Source: Alphaproteobacteria bacterium
Lineage (GTDB): Bacteria > Myxococcota_A > UBA796 > GCA-2862545
Direction: 5' to 3'
Assembly: GCA_020632915.1 (NCBI GenBank)
Contig: JACKEP010000010.1
Span: 1-64,000, forward strand
Length of the DNA: 64,000 bases
Position 1 is the first letter of the stretch, and every line of letters begins with the position of its first letter. Under the pieces are notes generated by a model. It did no database searches. It worked only from the letters and a program-made list of their open reading frames with translations, and was not told the DNA's origin. Below, one piece after another: positions 25,993 to 34,777 of this stretch. A program made the position numbers and the translations under genes.

Positions 25993-26444
25993 CCGACCAG
26001 CCAGCGTCCCAGCGCGGCGAGGGCCGTCAGCACGCCCATCGCCGAGCCCGTGCCGAGCGCGGCGCCGAACACCAGCAGCACCGGGTTGGGCCGACGCACG
26101 GTCACCCGGTCCTCACCCACCACGTGCCGGAGCACGCGCTCCGCCTCCTGCTCACGCCCGGCGCGACCCGACACCAGGAACGGCATCACCGGCACCTCAC
26201 CGTCGGCGGTGGCGAGCATCACCCGGTACACGCCCCCCTCCCCCGAGCCGGTCTCCACGCGGACGTCGCGAATCTCGCCCAGCACCGTGCGCGACAGCGT
26301 CCACCACCCGGCCCACGAGGCGACGAGCACCGACCGACCGCGCGTGTCGCGCTCCAGCCGCACCGTGTAGCCGCCCAGGCCGAGCGTGATCCCGGCAGAC
26401 GCCGTCAGGACCGCCCACAGGAACAGGCTGCTGCACGGGTCCAC
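25989..26444 (-). CDS. Small membrane protein with two terminal helices, unknown function
   Basis: 151 residues from the GTG at 26444, chosen because AGGAGG lies five bases upstream. The first hydrophobic segment is at about 3-22 and the second, at the C-terminus (NPVLLVFGAALGTGSAMGVL), at about 122-142, so both ends are membrane-anchored and the polar middle faces one side. No family is recognised. Its stop overlaps that of the TlpA-type gene by four bases. Confidence 0.55.
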   Translation of the reverse strand: MDPCSSLFLWAVLTASAGITLGLGGYTVRLERDTRGRSVLVASWAGWWTLSRTVLGEIRDVRVETGSGEGGVYRVMLATADGEVPVMPFLVSGRAGREQEAERVLRHVVGEDRVTVRRPNPVLLVFGAALGTGSAMGVLTALAALGRWLVG

Positions 26445-26645
26445 CCCCACCTCCTGCGTGCACGTCACACGGTGCGGGCCGTCCGACCTGCCCCGGACCC
26501 GTCCGTACCGATCTCCGGGGTGCCCGCGCCCGGGCGCGCCCACGATCCCCGCGGGGTCACGCCCGTCACCTGCGCGTACCGGTACCGCTTTGCGCTCCCC
26601 GGCGGCCGTGGGAGGATGCCCGGTCCACGACCTTGGGGAGGTCCC

Positions 26646-28070
26646 ATGCGCTCACTGGTCGTCGCCCTCGCGACGCTCGCCCTCGCCTGCGCACCCGCAG
26701 GCTCCACATCCGACGCCGACGCGCTGCCGGTCGATCAGGCCGCACCGCCCGCGGTGCTCGACGTCACCGCCCTCGTGCCCGGCGTGCCGCTCACGTTCGA
26801 CGTCACCGACGCGCCGCCAGGTGCGCGCGTCTACGTGTTCGCCAGCCTGCGCGGCGCCGGCAGCGGTCCGTGCGCCCCCAACGGGTCGGTGTGCCTCGGC
26901 ATCCGCGGCCCGATCCAGGCCGGCAGCCGCACCGCCGACGCCTCGGGCCACGCCACGATCACCGTCACGCCACCAGCGCTCGCGGTGGCCCAGGTCGCCT
27001 TCCAGGCCGCGTGGCTCCAGGGCCCCACCGGCGGCGCCTCCAACGTGGTGGTGCGCGTGGTCGACGACGCCGACCTCGACGGCGTCGCCGCGGCCAACGA
27101 CTGCGACGACACCGACCCCACCGCGGCGGCCGACACCGACGCCGACGGTGTGTGCGACACGGTCGACGTGTGCCCCGGCTTCGACGACGCCGGCCCCGAC
27201 GCCGACAGCGACCACTGGCCCGACGCCTGCGACACCGACAGCACCCGGCCCGATCAGGACTTCGACGGCCTGCTCGACGGCGACGAGATCGCGCTCGGCT
27301 CCGACCCCAACGACAACGACACCGACGACGACGGCCTCCTCGACGGCCAGGAGGTCGCCAACCACTGGGGTGATCCCACCGACCCGGACTCCGACGACGA
27401 CGGCCTGAACGACAACCTCGAGCACGTCTTCGGCGCCGACCCGTTCGACCCCGACTCCGACGACGACGGCCTGAACGACGGCGACGAGGTCTTCCTCTAC
27501 GGCACGGGCGTCCTCGACCCGGACTCCGACGACGACGGCCTGCTCGACGGCGAGGAGCTCACCTACGGCTGCCAGCCTCGCGACCCCGACTCCGACGACG
27601 ACGGCCTGACCGACGGCGACGAGGTCTACACCTACGGCACCGACCCGATCGACCCCGACACCGACGGCGACGATCTGTTCGACGGCGACGAGATCGCGTT
27701 CGGCTCCGACCCGCTGCAGCGCGACGAGGACGGCGACGGCCTGTCCGACCTCGAGGAGCAGGCGATCGGCACGAACCCGCACGTGGCCGACACCGACGGC
27801 GACGGCCTGACCGACAGCCACGAGCTGTTCGTCACCGCCACCGACCCCACCGACCCCGACACCGACGACGACGGCCTCACCGATGGCCGCGAGCCGGCGC
27901 TCGGCACCAACCCGCTCGCTGCCGACTCCGACAACGACGGCCTGCTCGACGGCGAGGAGGTCGACCTGTACGGCACCAACCCGCTCGACGCCGACTCCGA
28001 CGACGACGGCCACAACGACGGCGACGAGATCCTCGCGGGCACCGATCCGCTGGACGCCGGCTCGCCGTGA
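26646..28070 (+). CDS. Exported thrombospondin-3-repeat Ca-binding lipoprotein
   Basis: 474 residues. The lipobox is LALAC (Cys15). Residues about 38-138 are the recurrent cysteine-containing domain (CAPNGSVCLGIRGP, then VAFQAAW). The rest is an array of about 14 thrombospondin type-3-like repeats, each of 17-24 residues built on DPDSDDDGLxDGDE followed by a YGT or GS turn, with two Cys-containing units near the start. Such repeats wrap Ca ions along a rigid stalk. The protein is therefore likely a Ca-dependent surface stalk or adhesin. The array ends at the stop with no anchoring domain. A hairpin follows 45 bases later. Confidence 0.82.
   Translation: MRSLVVALATLALACAPAGSTSDADALPVDQAAPPAVLDVTALVPGVPLTFDVTDAPPGARVYVFASLRGAGSGPCAPNGSVCLGIRGPIQAGSRTADASGHATITVTPPALAVAQVAFQAAWLQGPTGGASNVVVRVVDDADLDGVAAANDCDDTDPTAAADTDADGVCDTVDVCPGFDDAGPDADSDHWPDACDTDSTRPDQDFDGLLDGDEIALGSDPNDNDTDDDGLLDGQEVANHWGDPTDPDSDDDGLNDNLEHVFGADPFDPDSDDDGLNDGDEVFLYGTGVLDPDSDDDGLLDGEELTYGCQPRDPDSDDDGLTDGDEVYTYGTDPIDPDTDGDDLFDGDEIAFGSDPLQRDEDGDGLSDLEEQAIGTNPHVADTDGDGLTDSHELFVTATDPTDPDTDDDGLTDGREPALGTNPLAADSDNDGLLDGEEVDLYGTNPLDADSDDDGHNDGDEILAGTDPLDAGSP
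27060..28060 (+). repeat. Coding tandem repeat array (TSP3 units)
   Basis: Successive units repeat at the DNA level with a recurring core CCGACTCCGACGACGACGG and period of about 51-72 bases, for example near 27445, 27520, 27590, 27860 and 27990. Near-identity of the core between copies suggests recent expansion or gene conversion. The reading frame is kept throughout. Confidence 0.75.
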
Positions 28071-28114
28071 CGCGTCGCGGGGGTCGCCCGCGGGTCTCAC
28101 GGCGATCTCACCGG

Positions 28115-28140
28115 GGCCTCACCGCGACGGCGGTGGGGCC
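28115..28140 (+). terminator. Strong GC hairpin after the TSP3 gene
   Basis: GGCCTCACCGC and GCGGTGGGGCC pair over eleven bases, with one G-U pair and a four-base loop, 45 bases after the stop at 28070. Stem stability and position fit an intrinsic terminator, though no U-tract follows. Confidence 0.55.
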
Positions 28141-28167
28141 GATGGGGCGGCTACGGACAGGGTCCAC

Positions 28168-28185
28168 GCCCGTCACGTGACGGGC
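28168..28185. promoter_or_regulatory. Perfect 18-base palindrome before the 28205 gene
   Basis: GCCCGTCACGTGACGGGC is a perfect palindrome centred 28 bases before the ATG at 28205. It is long for chance. It could be an operator for the two-gene unit 28205-29352 or an mRNA hairpin near the ribosome site (AGAGGT, at about 28195-28200). Confidence 0.5.
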
Positions 28186-28204
28186 CCGTCCGCCAGAGGT
28201 CCCC

Positions 28205-28708
28205 ATGAAGCTGTCCCGTTGGCTCCTGCACGGCGTGCTCGGCATGAGCGCCGCCACCGTCGCCACCGCGCCCACCACCCCGGCCGAGGCCGCCAAGCCC
28301 GGCAGCGACGTGGTCGACGACGTCGCCCCCGGCGAGGCCGCGATCTTCGGGCGCTACGCCGACCTCGACGCCGAGGCCACCCGCGCCCGCCTCGACGGGC
28401 TGATGGTGAGCCGCGCCGGCTCCTACGCCGTGACCACCCTGTCGGCCCAGCTCGCCGATCCCACCATCGTCGCCGCCCAGATCGAGCGCACGCTGCTGCC
28501 GCTCATCGCCGGCGCCGAGGTCGAGGCCGTCGACGCCACGCTCGCGGCGATCATGCTCGACCACTACCTGTCGCAGGTGCGCCCGGCGCTGCTCAGCGGT
28601 GACCTCGGCGTGGCCGAGACCATGCGCCTGCTGGAGGCTCGCGACGCGCTGCTCACCACGGCCGCCTACGGGTCCAGCCCCATCGGTCGGCAGATCACCC
28701 GCCGGTGA
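28205..28708 (+). CDS. Exported helical protein, unknown function
   Basis: 167 residues with a signal peptide (cleavage after about PAEA, residue 29). The mature protein is mostly helical and Ala/Leu-rich, without cysteines. I recognise no family. The last codons overlap the start of the methyltransferase gene (GTGA at 28705-28708), so translation is coupled. Confidence 0.6.
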   Translation: MKLSRWLLHGVLGMSAATVATAPTTPAEAAKPGSDVVDDVAPGEAAIFGRYADLDAEATRARLDGLMVSRAGSYAVTTLSAQLADPTIVAAQIERTLLPLIAGAEVEAVDATLAAIMLDHYLSQVRPALLSGDLGVAETMRLLEARDALLTTAAYGSSPIGRQITRR

Positions 28709-29352
28709 TCGCCACCCTCCGGGCACGGCTGGCGATGACGGCGCGCCTCGTGCGCGAGCGTCGGGTGCAGGACGCGCGGCTGCTCTGGGCGTTCGCGACG
28801 GTGCCGCGGCACCGGTTCGTGCCCGCCCACCTCGCCGCCGTCGCCTACACGCCCGATGCCCTGCAGCTCGACGTCGACCAGACGGTCACCTGCCCGGACT
28901 TCGTGGCGATCATGGTGTCGGCGCTGCGCCTGCGCCCGGGGGACCGGGTGCTCGAGGTGGGCACGGGCACCGGCTACCAGGCCGCGATCCTCGCGCGCAT
29001 GGGGGCGCGGGTGACCACGGTGGAGGTCCGGCCCCACCTGCACGCCCAGGCGCGGCGCCACCTGCGTCGCTGCGGCCTCGACGTCGACACGCGCTGCGCC
29101 GACGGCGCCGAGGGGGCTGCCGACGCCGGTCCGTTCGACGGCATCGTGGTGGGGTGTGCGGCGTCACGGATCCCGCAGGCGCTGCTCGACCAGCTCGCGA
29201 TGGGCGGCCGCCTCGTGGCCCCCGAGGGCGATCCCGATCGGCTGCAGACGCTGGTGGTCGTCACCCGCACCGCGCACGGCTTCGTCCGCGAGCCCCTGCG
29301 CGCGGCCTGGTTCGTCCCGCTGCAGCGCGCGACCGCCGTGGGGGAATGCTAG
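28705..29352 (+). CDS. pcm: Protein-L-isoaspartate O-methyltransferase
   Basis: 215 residues from the GTG at 28705. The protein shows the PIMT pattern: VPRHRFVP (about 33-40), the SAM-binding VLEVGTGTGYQAAIL (83-97) and DGIVVGCAASRIPQALLDQL (148-167). It uses S-adenosylmethionine to methylate isoaspartyl residues in damaged proteins, a first repair step. The length is normal. The family's usual 'IGxGQTISxP' stretch reads LDVDQTVTCPDFVA here (about 55-68), a degenerate but recognisable form. It is coupled to the preceding exported-protein gene, an unusual neighbour. Confidence 0.85.
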   Translation: MIATLRARLAMTARLVRERRVQDARLLWAFATVPRHRFVPAHLAAVAYTPDALQLDVDQTVTCPDFVAIMVSALRLRPGDRVLEVGTGTGYQAAILARMGARVTTVEVRPHLHAQARRHLRRCGLDVDTRCADGAEGAADAGPFDGIVVGCAASRIPQALLDQLAMGGRLVAPEGDPDRLQTLVVVTRTAHGFVREPLRAAWFVPLQRATAVGEC

Positions 29353-29379
29353 CGTCGCCGCCCCCTGCCCGGAGCGCCG

Positions 29380-31470
29380 ATGCGAGCCCACCTCCCCCCG
29401 CTGCTGATCCTCCTGGCGGCGTGCGCCGGCTCCGCCTCGGACGACCCGTCCACCGACGACGTCGACACCGACAGCGACACGCCGGTCGACACCGAGGTCG
29501 ACCTGTCCGCGGACCTCGCCACCCGCGCGCCGTTCACCGCCCCGACCGACCCGTTCGAGGGCGAGGACGACGTCGCCTGCGGCGTGATCGACGCCGTGCG
29601 CTGCCAGGGGGCGGTGCAGCAGGTGTGCGCGCCCTACGACCCGGGCACCGGCACGTTCCCCGACGACGTCGACCCGCTCCAGCTGCGGGCGTGGCACTAC
29701 GATCGCTGGTTCGACCTGTACCACAGCCCCGACGGCCAGACGTCGAGCCGCGACCTGACCCCCGGCTTCGGCCCCGGCACGCCCGAGGCCACCTGGGCTG
29801 CCCGCGACGCCTTCGACGGGTGGGACGGCTACGGTGACAGCGCCATCTGGACCGGCGTCGCCGCCCATGCCGCGATGCTGCGCTGGCTCGCCACCGGCAC
29901 CGAGCCCGACCGCCTCCGCTTCGAGGCCGAGGTGCGCGCCATCCTGTCGCAGTTCGAGGTGACCGACGCGGTGGGCATGCTCGCCCGCGCCCACTTCCTC
30001 ATCGTCCCCGACGGCACGCCGCCCTCGGCCGACCACCTCACGCTCACCGCCTCCCAGGCCGACGACACGATCCGCTTCGTGGCCCGCGACCCCTCCTTCG
30101 CCCCCGACCTCCCCGTCGCCTACGCGTACGGTGTCCCCGACGGGCAGGGGGGCACGGCCACCGGGGTCGTCGGTTGGCAGGGCAACCCGAGCATCGACCA
30201 GTACACCGGGGCCATGGTCACGCTCCCCGCCGCGTGGGACCTGCTCGACGATCCCGACCTCAAGGACCGCATCGCGGCGCAGCTGACCGGCTACCTGCGC
30301 CGGCTCCAGCGCGTGGAGATCCGCAACCTCCTCAGCCGCCCGGACCTCGCCGAGGCCGCCGCGGCCGCGCTGGGCGGCGGCTCCGTCGACGCGCTCGACC
30401 TCGAGACCCTCGACACGATCGTGCTGTTCGCGCTGCCCGCCTACAACCACACCAACGAGGACACCTTCCCGCACGACGCGCCGACGGACCTGCCCACCGA
30501 GCCCACGCTCGTGCTCGACGCCGGCAGCAGCACGTTCCTCGCCGACCTGTTCGGCCTGATCGCGCGCCTGCAGGCCGGCCGCCGCGACAGCTGGGACCAC
30601 GTCTACGCCCCCAGCGTGCGGGGCGGCGACGCCGTGCACATGACCCACCTCGCGCTGATGGCGTGGCACATGACGGGCGACGACCGCTACCGCGCCTTCC
30701 TCGTCGACGATCTGCTCGGCACCATCCACACCGACCGGGTCGCCCAGACGCTCGGCGCGCTGGTGATGCCGCCGTGGTGCCGGCCCTACTACGGCGACCA
30801 CATCACGCTCCCGCCGCTCTGGGCCCTGCTCAACCTGCTCGACGACGGCCCGCTGCGGGATCGGCTGGTGACGGCGATGACGGCCGATGGCGACGGCAAG
30901 CTCAACGCCGACCTCGGCAACGCCAAGTTCGACCTGATGATCGCCGACGATCTGCCTCCCGGTGACACCCGACGCGCAGCGCTCGAGGCCGAGGCGATGA
31001 CCCTGCTCACCGAGCTGGGCGGCAACGGCGGGGTGCTCGACGAGCCCCGCCGCACCTACACGATCACCGAGGAGACGCTGGAGGCCACGCTGGGCAGCCC
31101 GCTGCCCGTGCGCTGCCCCACGACGGCCGAGCGCGCGATGTGCGAGGACGGGTTCACGGCCCTCGGCATCACCATCCCGGGCACGTCGATCACCCACACG
31201 TGCGTGGGCTCCGACCTCGAGTGCGTGATGGACGACGGCGCCTGCGCGTTCGCGATCGCGACCGAGCCGCTCCCCGTCGGCCTGCGGCGGTGGCAGGACT
31301 TCCTGTGGCAGCGCAGCCCGGTCGAGCTCGGCGCCGTCTACGCGCCCGAGGGCCGTCGGTCGTCTCCCGGGCTCGACCTGACCGAGTCGTACTGGCTCGC
31401 GCGGGTGCGCGGCGTCGCGCCCGACACGGGGCTCGTGCTGGCGTGGGAGGACGCCGGCTTCTGCGAGTGA
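29380..31470 (+). CDS. Large lipoprotein of unknown function
   Basis: 696 residues. The lipobox is ILLAAC (Cys15), followed by the Asp/Thr linker DDVDTDSDTPVDTEVD, typical of surface lipoproteins in this lineage. The body is helical, with Trp/His-rich stretches (LRAWHYDRWFDLYHSP) and repeated helix pairs, reminiscent of alpha/alpha-barrel proteins, but I cannot name a family. Two pairs of cysteines near the C-terminus (CVGSDLECVMDDGAC) may form disulfides. It is 27 bases downstream of pcm on the same strand. Confidence 0.65.
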   Translation: MRAHLPPLLILLAACAGSASDDPSTDDVDTDSDTPVDTEVDLSADLATRAPFTAPTDPFEGEDDVACGVIDAVRCQGAVQQVCAPYDPGTGTFPDDVDPLQLRAWHYDRWFDLYHSPDGQTSSRDLTPGFGPGTPEATWAARDAFDGWDGYGDSAIWTGVAAHAAMLRWLATGTEPDRLRFEAEVRAILSQFEVTDAVGMLARAHFLIVPDGTPPSADHLTLTASQADDTIRFVARDPSFAPDLPVAYAYGVPDGQGGTATGVVGWQGNPSIDQYTGAMVTLPAAWDLLDDPDLKDRIAAQLTGYLRRLQRVEIRNLLSRPDLAEAAAAALGGGSVDALDLETLDTIVLFALPAYNHTNEDTFPHDAPTDLPTEPTLVLDAGSSTFLADLFGLIARLQAGRRDSWDHVYAPSVRGGDAVHMTHLALMAWHMTGDDRYRAFLVDDLLGTIHTDRVAQTLGALVMPPWCRPYYGDHITLPPLWALLNLLDDGPLRDRLVTAMTADGDGKLNADLGNAKFDLMIADDLPPGDTRRAALEAEAMTLLTELGGNGGVLDEPRRTYTITEETLEATLGSPLPVRCPTTAERAMCEDGFTALGITIPGTSITHTCVGSDLECVMDDGACAFAIATEPLPVGLRRWQDFLWQRSPVELGAVYAPEGRRSSPGLDLTESYWLARVRGVAPDTGLVLAWEDAGFCE

Positions 31471-31489
31471 GCGCGGTGGGCCACCGGCG

Positions 31490-32158
31490 TCAGGGGTAGG
31501 ACGGCGTGCCCTGATCGGTGGGGCACGGGTCCACGTCGAGGCTCGCGCTCAGCGCCCCGATGCGCTGGCCGTTCGCGAGGTTGCTCAGCCCGAGGTCGAC
31601 AGTCCCCGAGACGCTGTCGCCGGAGAACCGGAGCGCTGCCTCCCCACCGATGACGTTGCCGACGACCATGTCGTCCGAGAAGGTGAGGAACCCCGACGTG
31701 GGGCCACGGGCGACGCGCTGGTGGATCAGCGTGCCGGCCAGCGCGTGGAGGCCGTCCCCGTCGAGGCCACCGACGATCTCGCCGTCGGGGGTGAAGGCCG
31801 TGATCCCCGTGGACACGCGGAACGTGCCCGGGGTGAGGTCCGACCCGTCGAGCGAGAACGCCTGCAGGATCAGCACCCAGTGGTCGTCGGGGAAGATCGC
31901 GTTCCACGCGTCGGTGTCGTGGTCGTGCGCGCCCAGCGACCACGCCGAGATCGTGGCGCAGGTGTCGGGAAAGCTCGACGCGAACACGACCACGTTGTTC
32001 CGGGTGCCGGACGGCCACACGGCGGTGGCGTCCCGCAGGGCGACGACGTCACCGGCCATGTTGCCGTTGGCGTAGACCGTACATCCCCCGAGGCCCGCGG
32101 CCACCAGCGCCGCGCACCCGACGGCGCACGGGATCGCAGGGACACCCCGACGACGCAT
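31490..32158 (-). CDS. Lipoprotein, unknown function
   Basis: 222 residues from the ATG at 32158, preceded by AGGGGG. The lipobox is AGLGGC (about Cys25). The mature protein is predicted beta-rich (alternating hydrophobic and Gly/Asp residues), with only three cysteines and no recognised family. It converges on the previous lipoprotein gene, leaving 19 bases between the stops. Confidence 0.6.
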   Translation of the reverse strand: MRRRGVPAIPCAVGCAALVAAGLGGCTVYANGNMAGDVVALRDATAVWPSGTRNNVVVFASSFPDTCATISAWSLGAHDHDTDAWNAIFPDDHWVLILQAFSLDGSDLTPGTFRVSTGITAFTPDGEIVGGLDGDGLHALAGTLIHQRVARGPTSGFLTFSDDMVVGNVIGGEAALRFSGDSVSGTVDLGLSNLANGQRIGALSASLDVDPCPTDQGTPSYP

Positions 32159-32205
32159 CGCCTCCCCCTCGTCCACGCCGCCACGATACCTCCCGAGCCG
32201 CTGGA

Positions 32206-33087
32206 GTGTCGCTGACCGACGACGTGCCCTCGCTGTCCCGTGGACTCGCCGCGATGATGGCCGCGTCGGCGAGCTTCGCCGCGATGGCGATCTGCGTGAG
32301 CGCCACCCACCGCCTCGCCCCCGAGGTCGGCACGTTCGCGATCAGCACGGTCCGCGCGGTGGTCAACCTCGCCGTGCTCGCCGTGCTCGTGCGGGGCGAC
32401 CTGCGCGCCCTGGTCGGCGATGCCCGCCCTGCCCTGTGGGTGCGCGGCGTGCTCGGCGCGAGCGCGCTGCTGTGCCACTTCCACGCGCTCGGCCACATCG
32501 GCGCCGGCGAGGCGGCGTTCCTCAACCAGACGAGCGCAGCGTGGGTGGCGGTGCTGGCGCCCCTCTGGCTCGGCGAGCGCACGCGCGGGTGGGTGTGGGT
32601 CGCGGTCGCCGGGTCGCTCGTGGGCATGGCGCTGCTCGCCCACCCGCGTCCCGAGCTGGGCGACCTGACCGCGCGGTGGATCGGGCTGTCCAGCGGCCTG
32701 TTCGCCGCCGTCGCGTACGTCTCGATCCGCACGGCGAGCGCCACCAACCGCCCGACGACGATCGTGTTCTGGTTCACCTGGATCGCGGCGGTCGCGGCCG
32801 GCCTGGGTGCGTGGCTGGTCGACGCCGCGTGGCCGTCCACGCCGGCGGTGTGGGCGCTGGCGGTCGGCTCGGGCGTGTTCGCCACGCTGGGCCAGCTGTT
32901 CATGACCACGGCCTACAAGCTCGCCCCGGCCGCGCCCATCGCCGCCGCCAGCGCGGCGAGTCCGCTGATGACCGCGGTGCTGGCGGCGCTGCTCCTCGAC
33001 CAGGTGCCCGACGCCACCGGGCTGGCCGGCATGGCCGTGCTGCTCACCAGCGCGGTCGCCCTGCCGTGGATGCAGACGCGACGGTGA
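32206..33087 (+). CDS. EamA/DMT-family transporter
   Basis: 293 residues from the GTG at 32206; the ribosome site is weak, and a GTG at 32224 is an alternative. Ten hydrophobic helices in two similar halves mark the drug/metabolite transporter superfamily, with the EamA-type motif FLNQTSAAWVAVLAPLWLGER (about 105-125) and its second-half partner near AASAASPLMTAVLAALLLDQ. Members export amino acids, nucleosides or metabolites; the substrate here is unknown. Confidence 0.85.
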   Translation: MSLTDDVPSLSRGLAAMMAASASFAAMAICVSATHRLAPEVGTFAISTVRAVVNLAVLAVLVRGDLRALVGDARPALWVRGVLGASALLCHFHALGHIGAGEAAFLNQTSAAWVAVLAPLWLGERTRGWVWVAVAGSLVGMALLAHPRPELGDLTARWIGLSSGLFAAVAYVSIRTASATNRPTTIVFWFTWIAAVAAGLGAWLVDAAWPSTPAVWALAVGSGVFATLGQLFMTTAYKLAPAAPIAAASAASPLMTAVLAALLLDQVPDATGLAGMAVLLTSAVALPWMQTRR

Positions 33088-33135
33088 TCGTCGCGCCCTC
33101 GCGGGTGCACCATGGTCGCTTCGGGTGGACAGTTT

Positions 33136-33148
33136 AGACCGGTGGTCT
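33136..33148. promoter_or_regulatory. Distal candidate TetR operator (Rieske promoter)
   Basis: AGACCGGTGGTCT is an inverted repeat, arms AGACC and GGTCT. It differs from the second site 34 bases downstream only at two central positions. It lies 54 bases before the Rieske start. Confidence 0.65.
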
Positions 33149-33167
33149 TATCGAAGGTCCATCGACT

Positions 33168-33184
33168 TCAGACCACTGGTCTGA
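33168..33184. promoter_or_regulatory. Proximal candidate TetR operator (Rieske promoter)
   Basis: TCAGACCACTGGTCTGA is a perfect palindrome with 8-base arms around one C, 18 bases before the Rieske ATG and near the ribosome site (GGAGG at about 33193). The two sites are 34 bases apart centre to centre, about three helical turns. A TetR gene overlaps the end of the same operon, so autogenous repression is likely. Confidence 0.7.
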
Positions 33185-33201
33185 GCCGACCTGGAGGACC
33201 G

Positions 33202-34185
33202 ATGATCACCGACAGCTGGTACGCCGTGGCCACCCCGCGGCAGGTGCGACGACAGCCGCTGGCGCTGCGCCGCTTCGGACAGGACCTGGTGCTCTGGCGC
33301 GACGCCACCGGTCGGGTCGTGGTGATGCCCGACCGCTGCCCCCACAAGGGCGCGCGCCTGTCGGACGGCCGGGTGCAGGACGGCACGCTCGCCTGCCCCT
33401 ACCACGGCTTCCGCTTCGATCCGGCGGGCGCGTGCGTGGCCACGCCGGTGCAGCCCACCACCCGCATCCCCCACGCCATGTGCGTGCATCCGCTGCCCAG
33501 CCGGGAGGTCCACGGGCTGGTGTGGGTGTGGGTGGGCGACGGCACGCCCACCGAGGAGGTGCCCTGGTTCGACGACGTGCCGACCGACAGCGTGGGCGCG
33601 TGGGACGGCGCGCTGGTCTACCCCGTCCACTACAGCCGGATGATCGAGTCCAACTTCGACGTCTACCACTTCCCGTTCGTGCACCGGTCGATCGACCCGG
33701 GCATGGGCGAGGCCGTCGAGGACATCGCCGTGCACGCCGAGGACGACTTCATCCACTCCGAGGGCGTCATCGTCAACCGGTCCGGTCGCCGCACGCCGTA
33801 CCACGTCGACTTCAAGGCCCCGAACCTGCAGGTGCTCGGCCTGACGCGCCACGTGCTCGGCTTCATCGCCTGCACGCCGATCGACGACGACCACACCTGG
33901 GTCTACGCCCGGGTCCACACCGACTACACGCGGTGGGCGTGGGTCAACCGGCTGCTGTCGTTCCTCATCCTGTCGCTCGACTGGCACGTGGCGCAGGCCC
34001 GACAGGACATCCCCGTGCTCCGTCACCTCACGCCGCGACAGACCGCGCCGGGCGCGTGCGTCTGGGTCCACGCCGACGCCGGCGCGGCTCGATATGTCCA
34101 GTGGCGAGCCCGTGCGCTGCAGGCGCAGGCCCAGCGAGAGGAGACCCCGCGTGCCCCGACCCCGCTTCGACAGGCTGGCGCCTGA
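33202..34185 (+). CDS. Rieske non-heme iron oxygenase (aromatic/VanA-like)
   Basis: 327 residues from the ATG at 33202. The Rieske [2Fe-2S] site is Cys46/His48 and Cys65/His68 (CPHKGARLSD, then CPYHGF). The mononuclear iron site is NFDVYHFPFVH with Asp153, His156 and His161. This is a single-component-type oxygenase alpha subunit of the vanillate demethylase/pheophorbide-oxygenase-like group; it needs an electron-donating reductase, and none is next to it. The substrate is not predictable but may be aromatic or a sterol/tetrapyrrole-type ring. Two palindromes lie just upstream, and the TetR gene overlaps its 3' end by 35 bases. Confidence 0.86.
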   Translation: MITDSWYAVATPRQVRRQPLALRRFGQDLVLWRDATGRVVVMPDRCPHKGARLSDGRVQDGTLACPYHGFRFDPAGACVATPVQPTTRIPHAMCVHPLPSREVHGLVWVWVGDGTPTEEVPWFDDVPTDSVGAWDGALVYPVHYSRMIESNFDVYHFPFVHRSIDPGMGEAVEDIAVHAEDDFIHSEGVIVNRSGRRTPYHVDFKAPNLQVLGLTRHVLGFIACTPIDDDHTWVYARVHTDYTRWAWVNRLLSFLILSLDWHVAQARQDIPVLRHLTPRQTAPGACVWVHADAGAARYVQWRARALQAQAQREETPRAPTPLRQAGA

Positions 34186-34777
34186 GCGTCGACGGGCCGT
34201 GCTCGACACGGCCGCGGCCGAGTTCGCCGCCCACGGCTACCACGAGGCCTCGATCAACCGCGTGCAGGCCGAGCTCGGCCTGTCCAAGGGGGCGTTCTAC
34301 TACTGGTTCGACGACAAGGACGACCTGTTCGCCACGGCCGTCGAGGACCGGATGACCGATCTGGTCGCGGCCGTGCTCCCCGACGTCGAGGCCGCCTTCG
34401 CCGGTCAGCCGTTCTGGGACGCCGTCGCCTTCGGCATCCGCCGGATGACCGAGCACACCGCCACCGCCCCCGAGCACCTCGCCCTGCTCAAGGCCGCCAT
34501 CGCCTCCCCCCTGCTCACGATGCCCCGCGTGGGCGAGCTGATGGCCGCCGCCGTGGGCTGGATGGCCGACAAGGCCCGCCAGGGTCAGGCCACCGGCGAC
34601 GTCCGCACCGACCTGCCGGCCGAGCTCGTCGCCTCGGTGTGCATGGGCATGCTCGACGCGCTGGACCGCTACACGCTCGGCGGCACGGAGGACGCCGCCG
34701 TGATGGCCGATCCCGCGTGGGTGGAGCAGCTGCTGGGGCTGTACGTGGACCTGCTGCGGCGGGTGGCGGCGCCGTAG
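34151..34777 (+). CDS. TetR-family regulator of the Rieske operon
   Basis: 208 residues from the GTG at 34151, with GAGGAG eight bases upstream. It overlaps the end of the Rieske gene by 35 bases, in another frame. Residues about 8-50 form the HTH: INRVQAELGLSKGAFYYWFDDKDDLF. The C-terminal domain is TetR_C-like. The two palindromes at 33136 and 33168 are the obvious candidate targets. The ligand is probably the substrate or product of the oxygenase (inferred). Confidence 0.9.
   Translation: MPRPRFDRLAPERRRAVLDTAAAEFAAHGYHEASINRVQAELGLSKGAFYYWFDDKDDLFATAVEDRMTDLVAAVLPDVEAAFAGQPFWDAVAFGIRRMTEHTATAPEHLALLKAAIASPLLTMPRVGELMAAAVGWMADKARQGQATGDVRTDLPAELVASVCMGMLDALDRYTLGGTEDAAVMADPAWVEQLLGLYVDLLRRVAAP

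Noticed and set aside
27060..28060. CRISPR-like array
   Set aside because: The repeats keep a reading frame, encode Asp-rich Ca-binding units and have no unique spacers.
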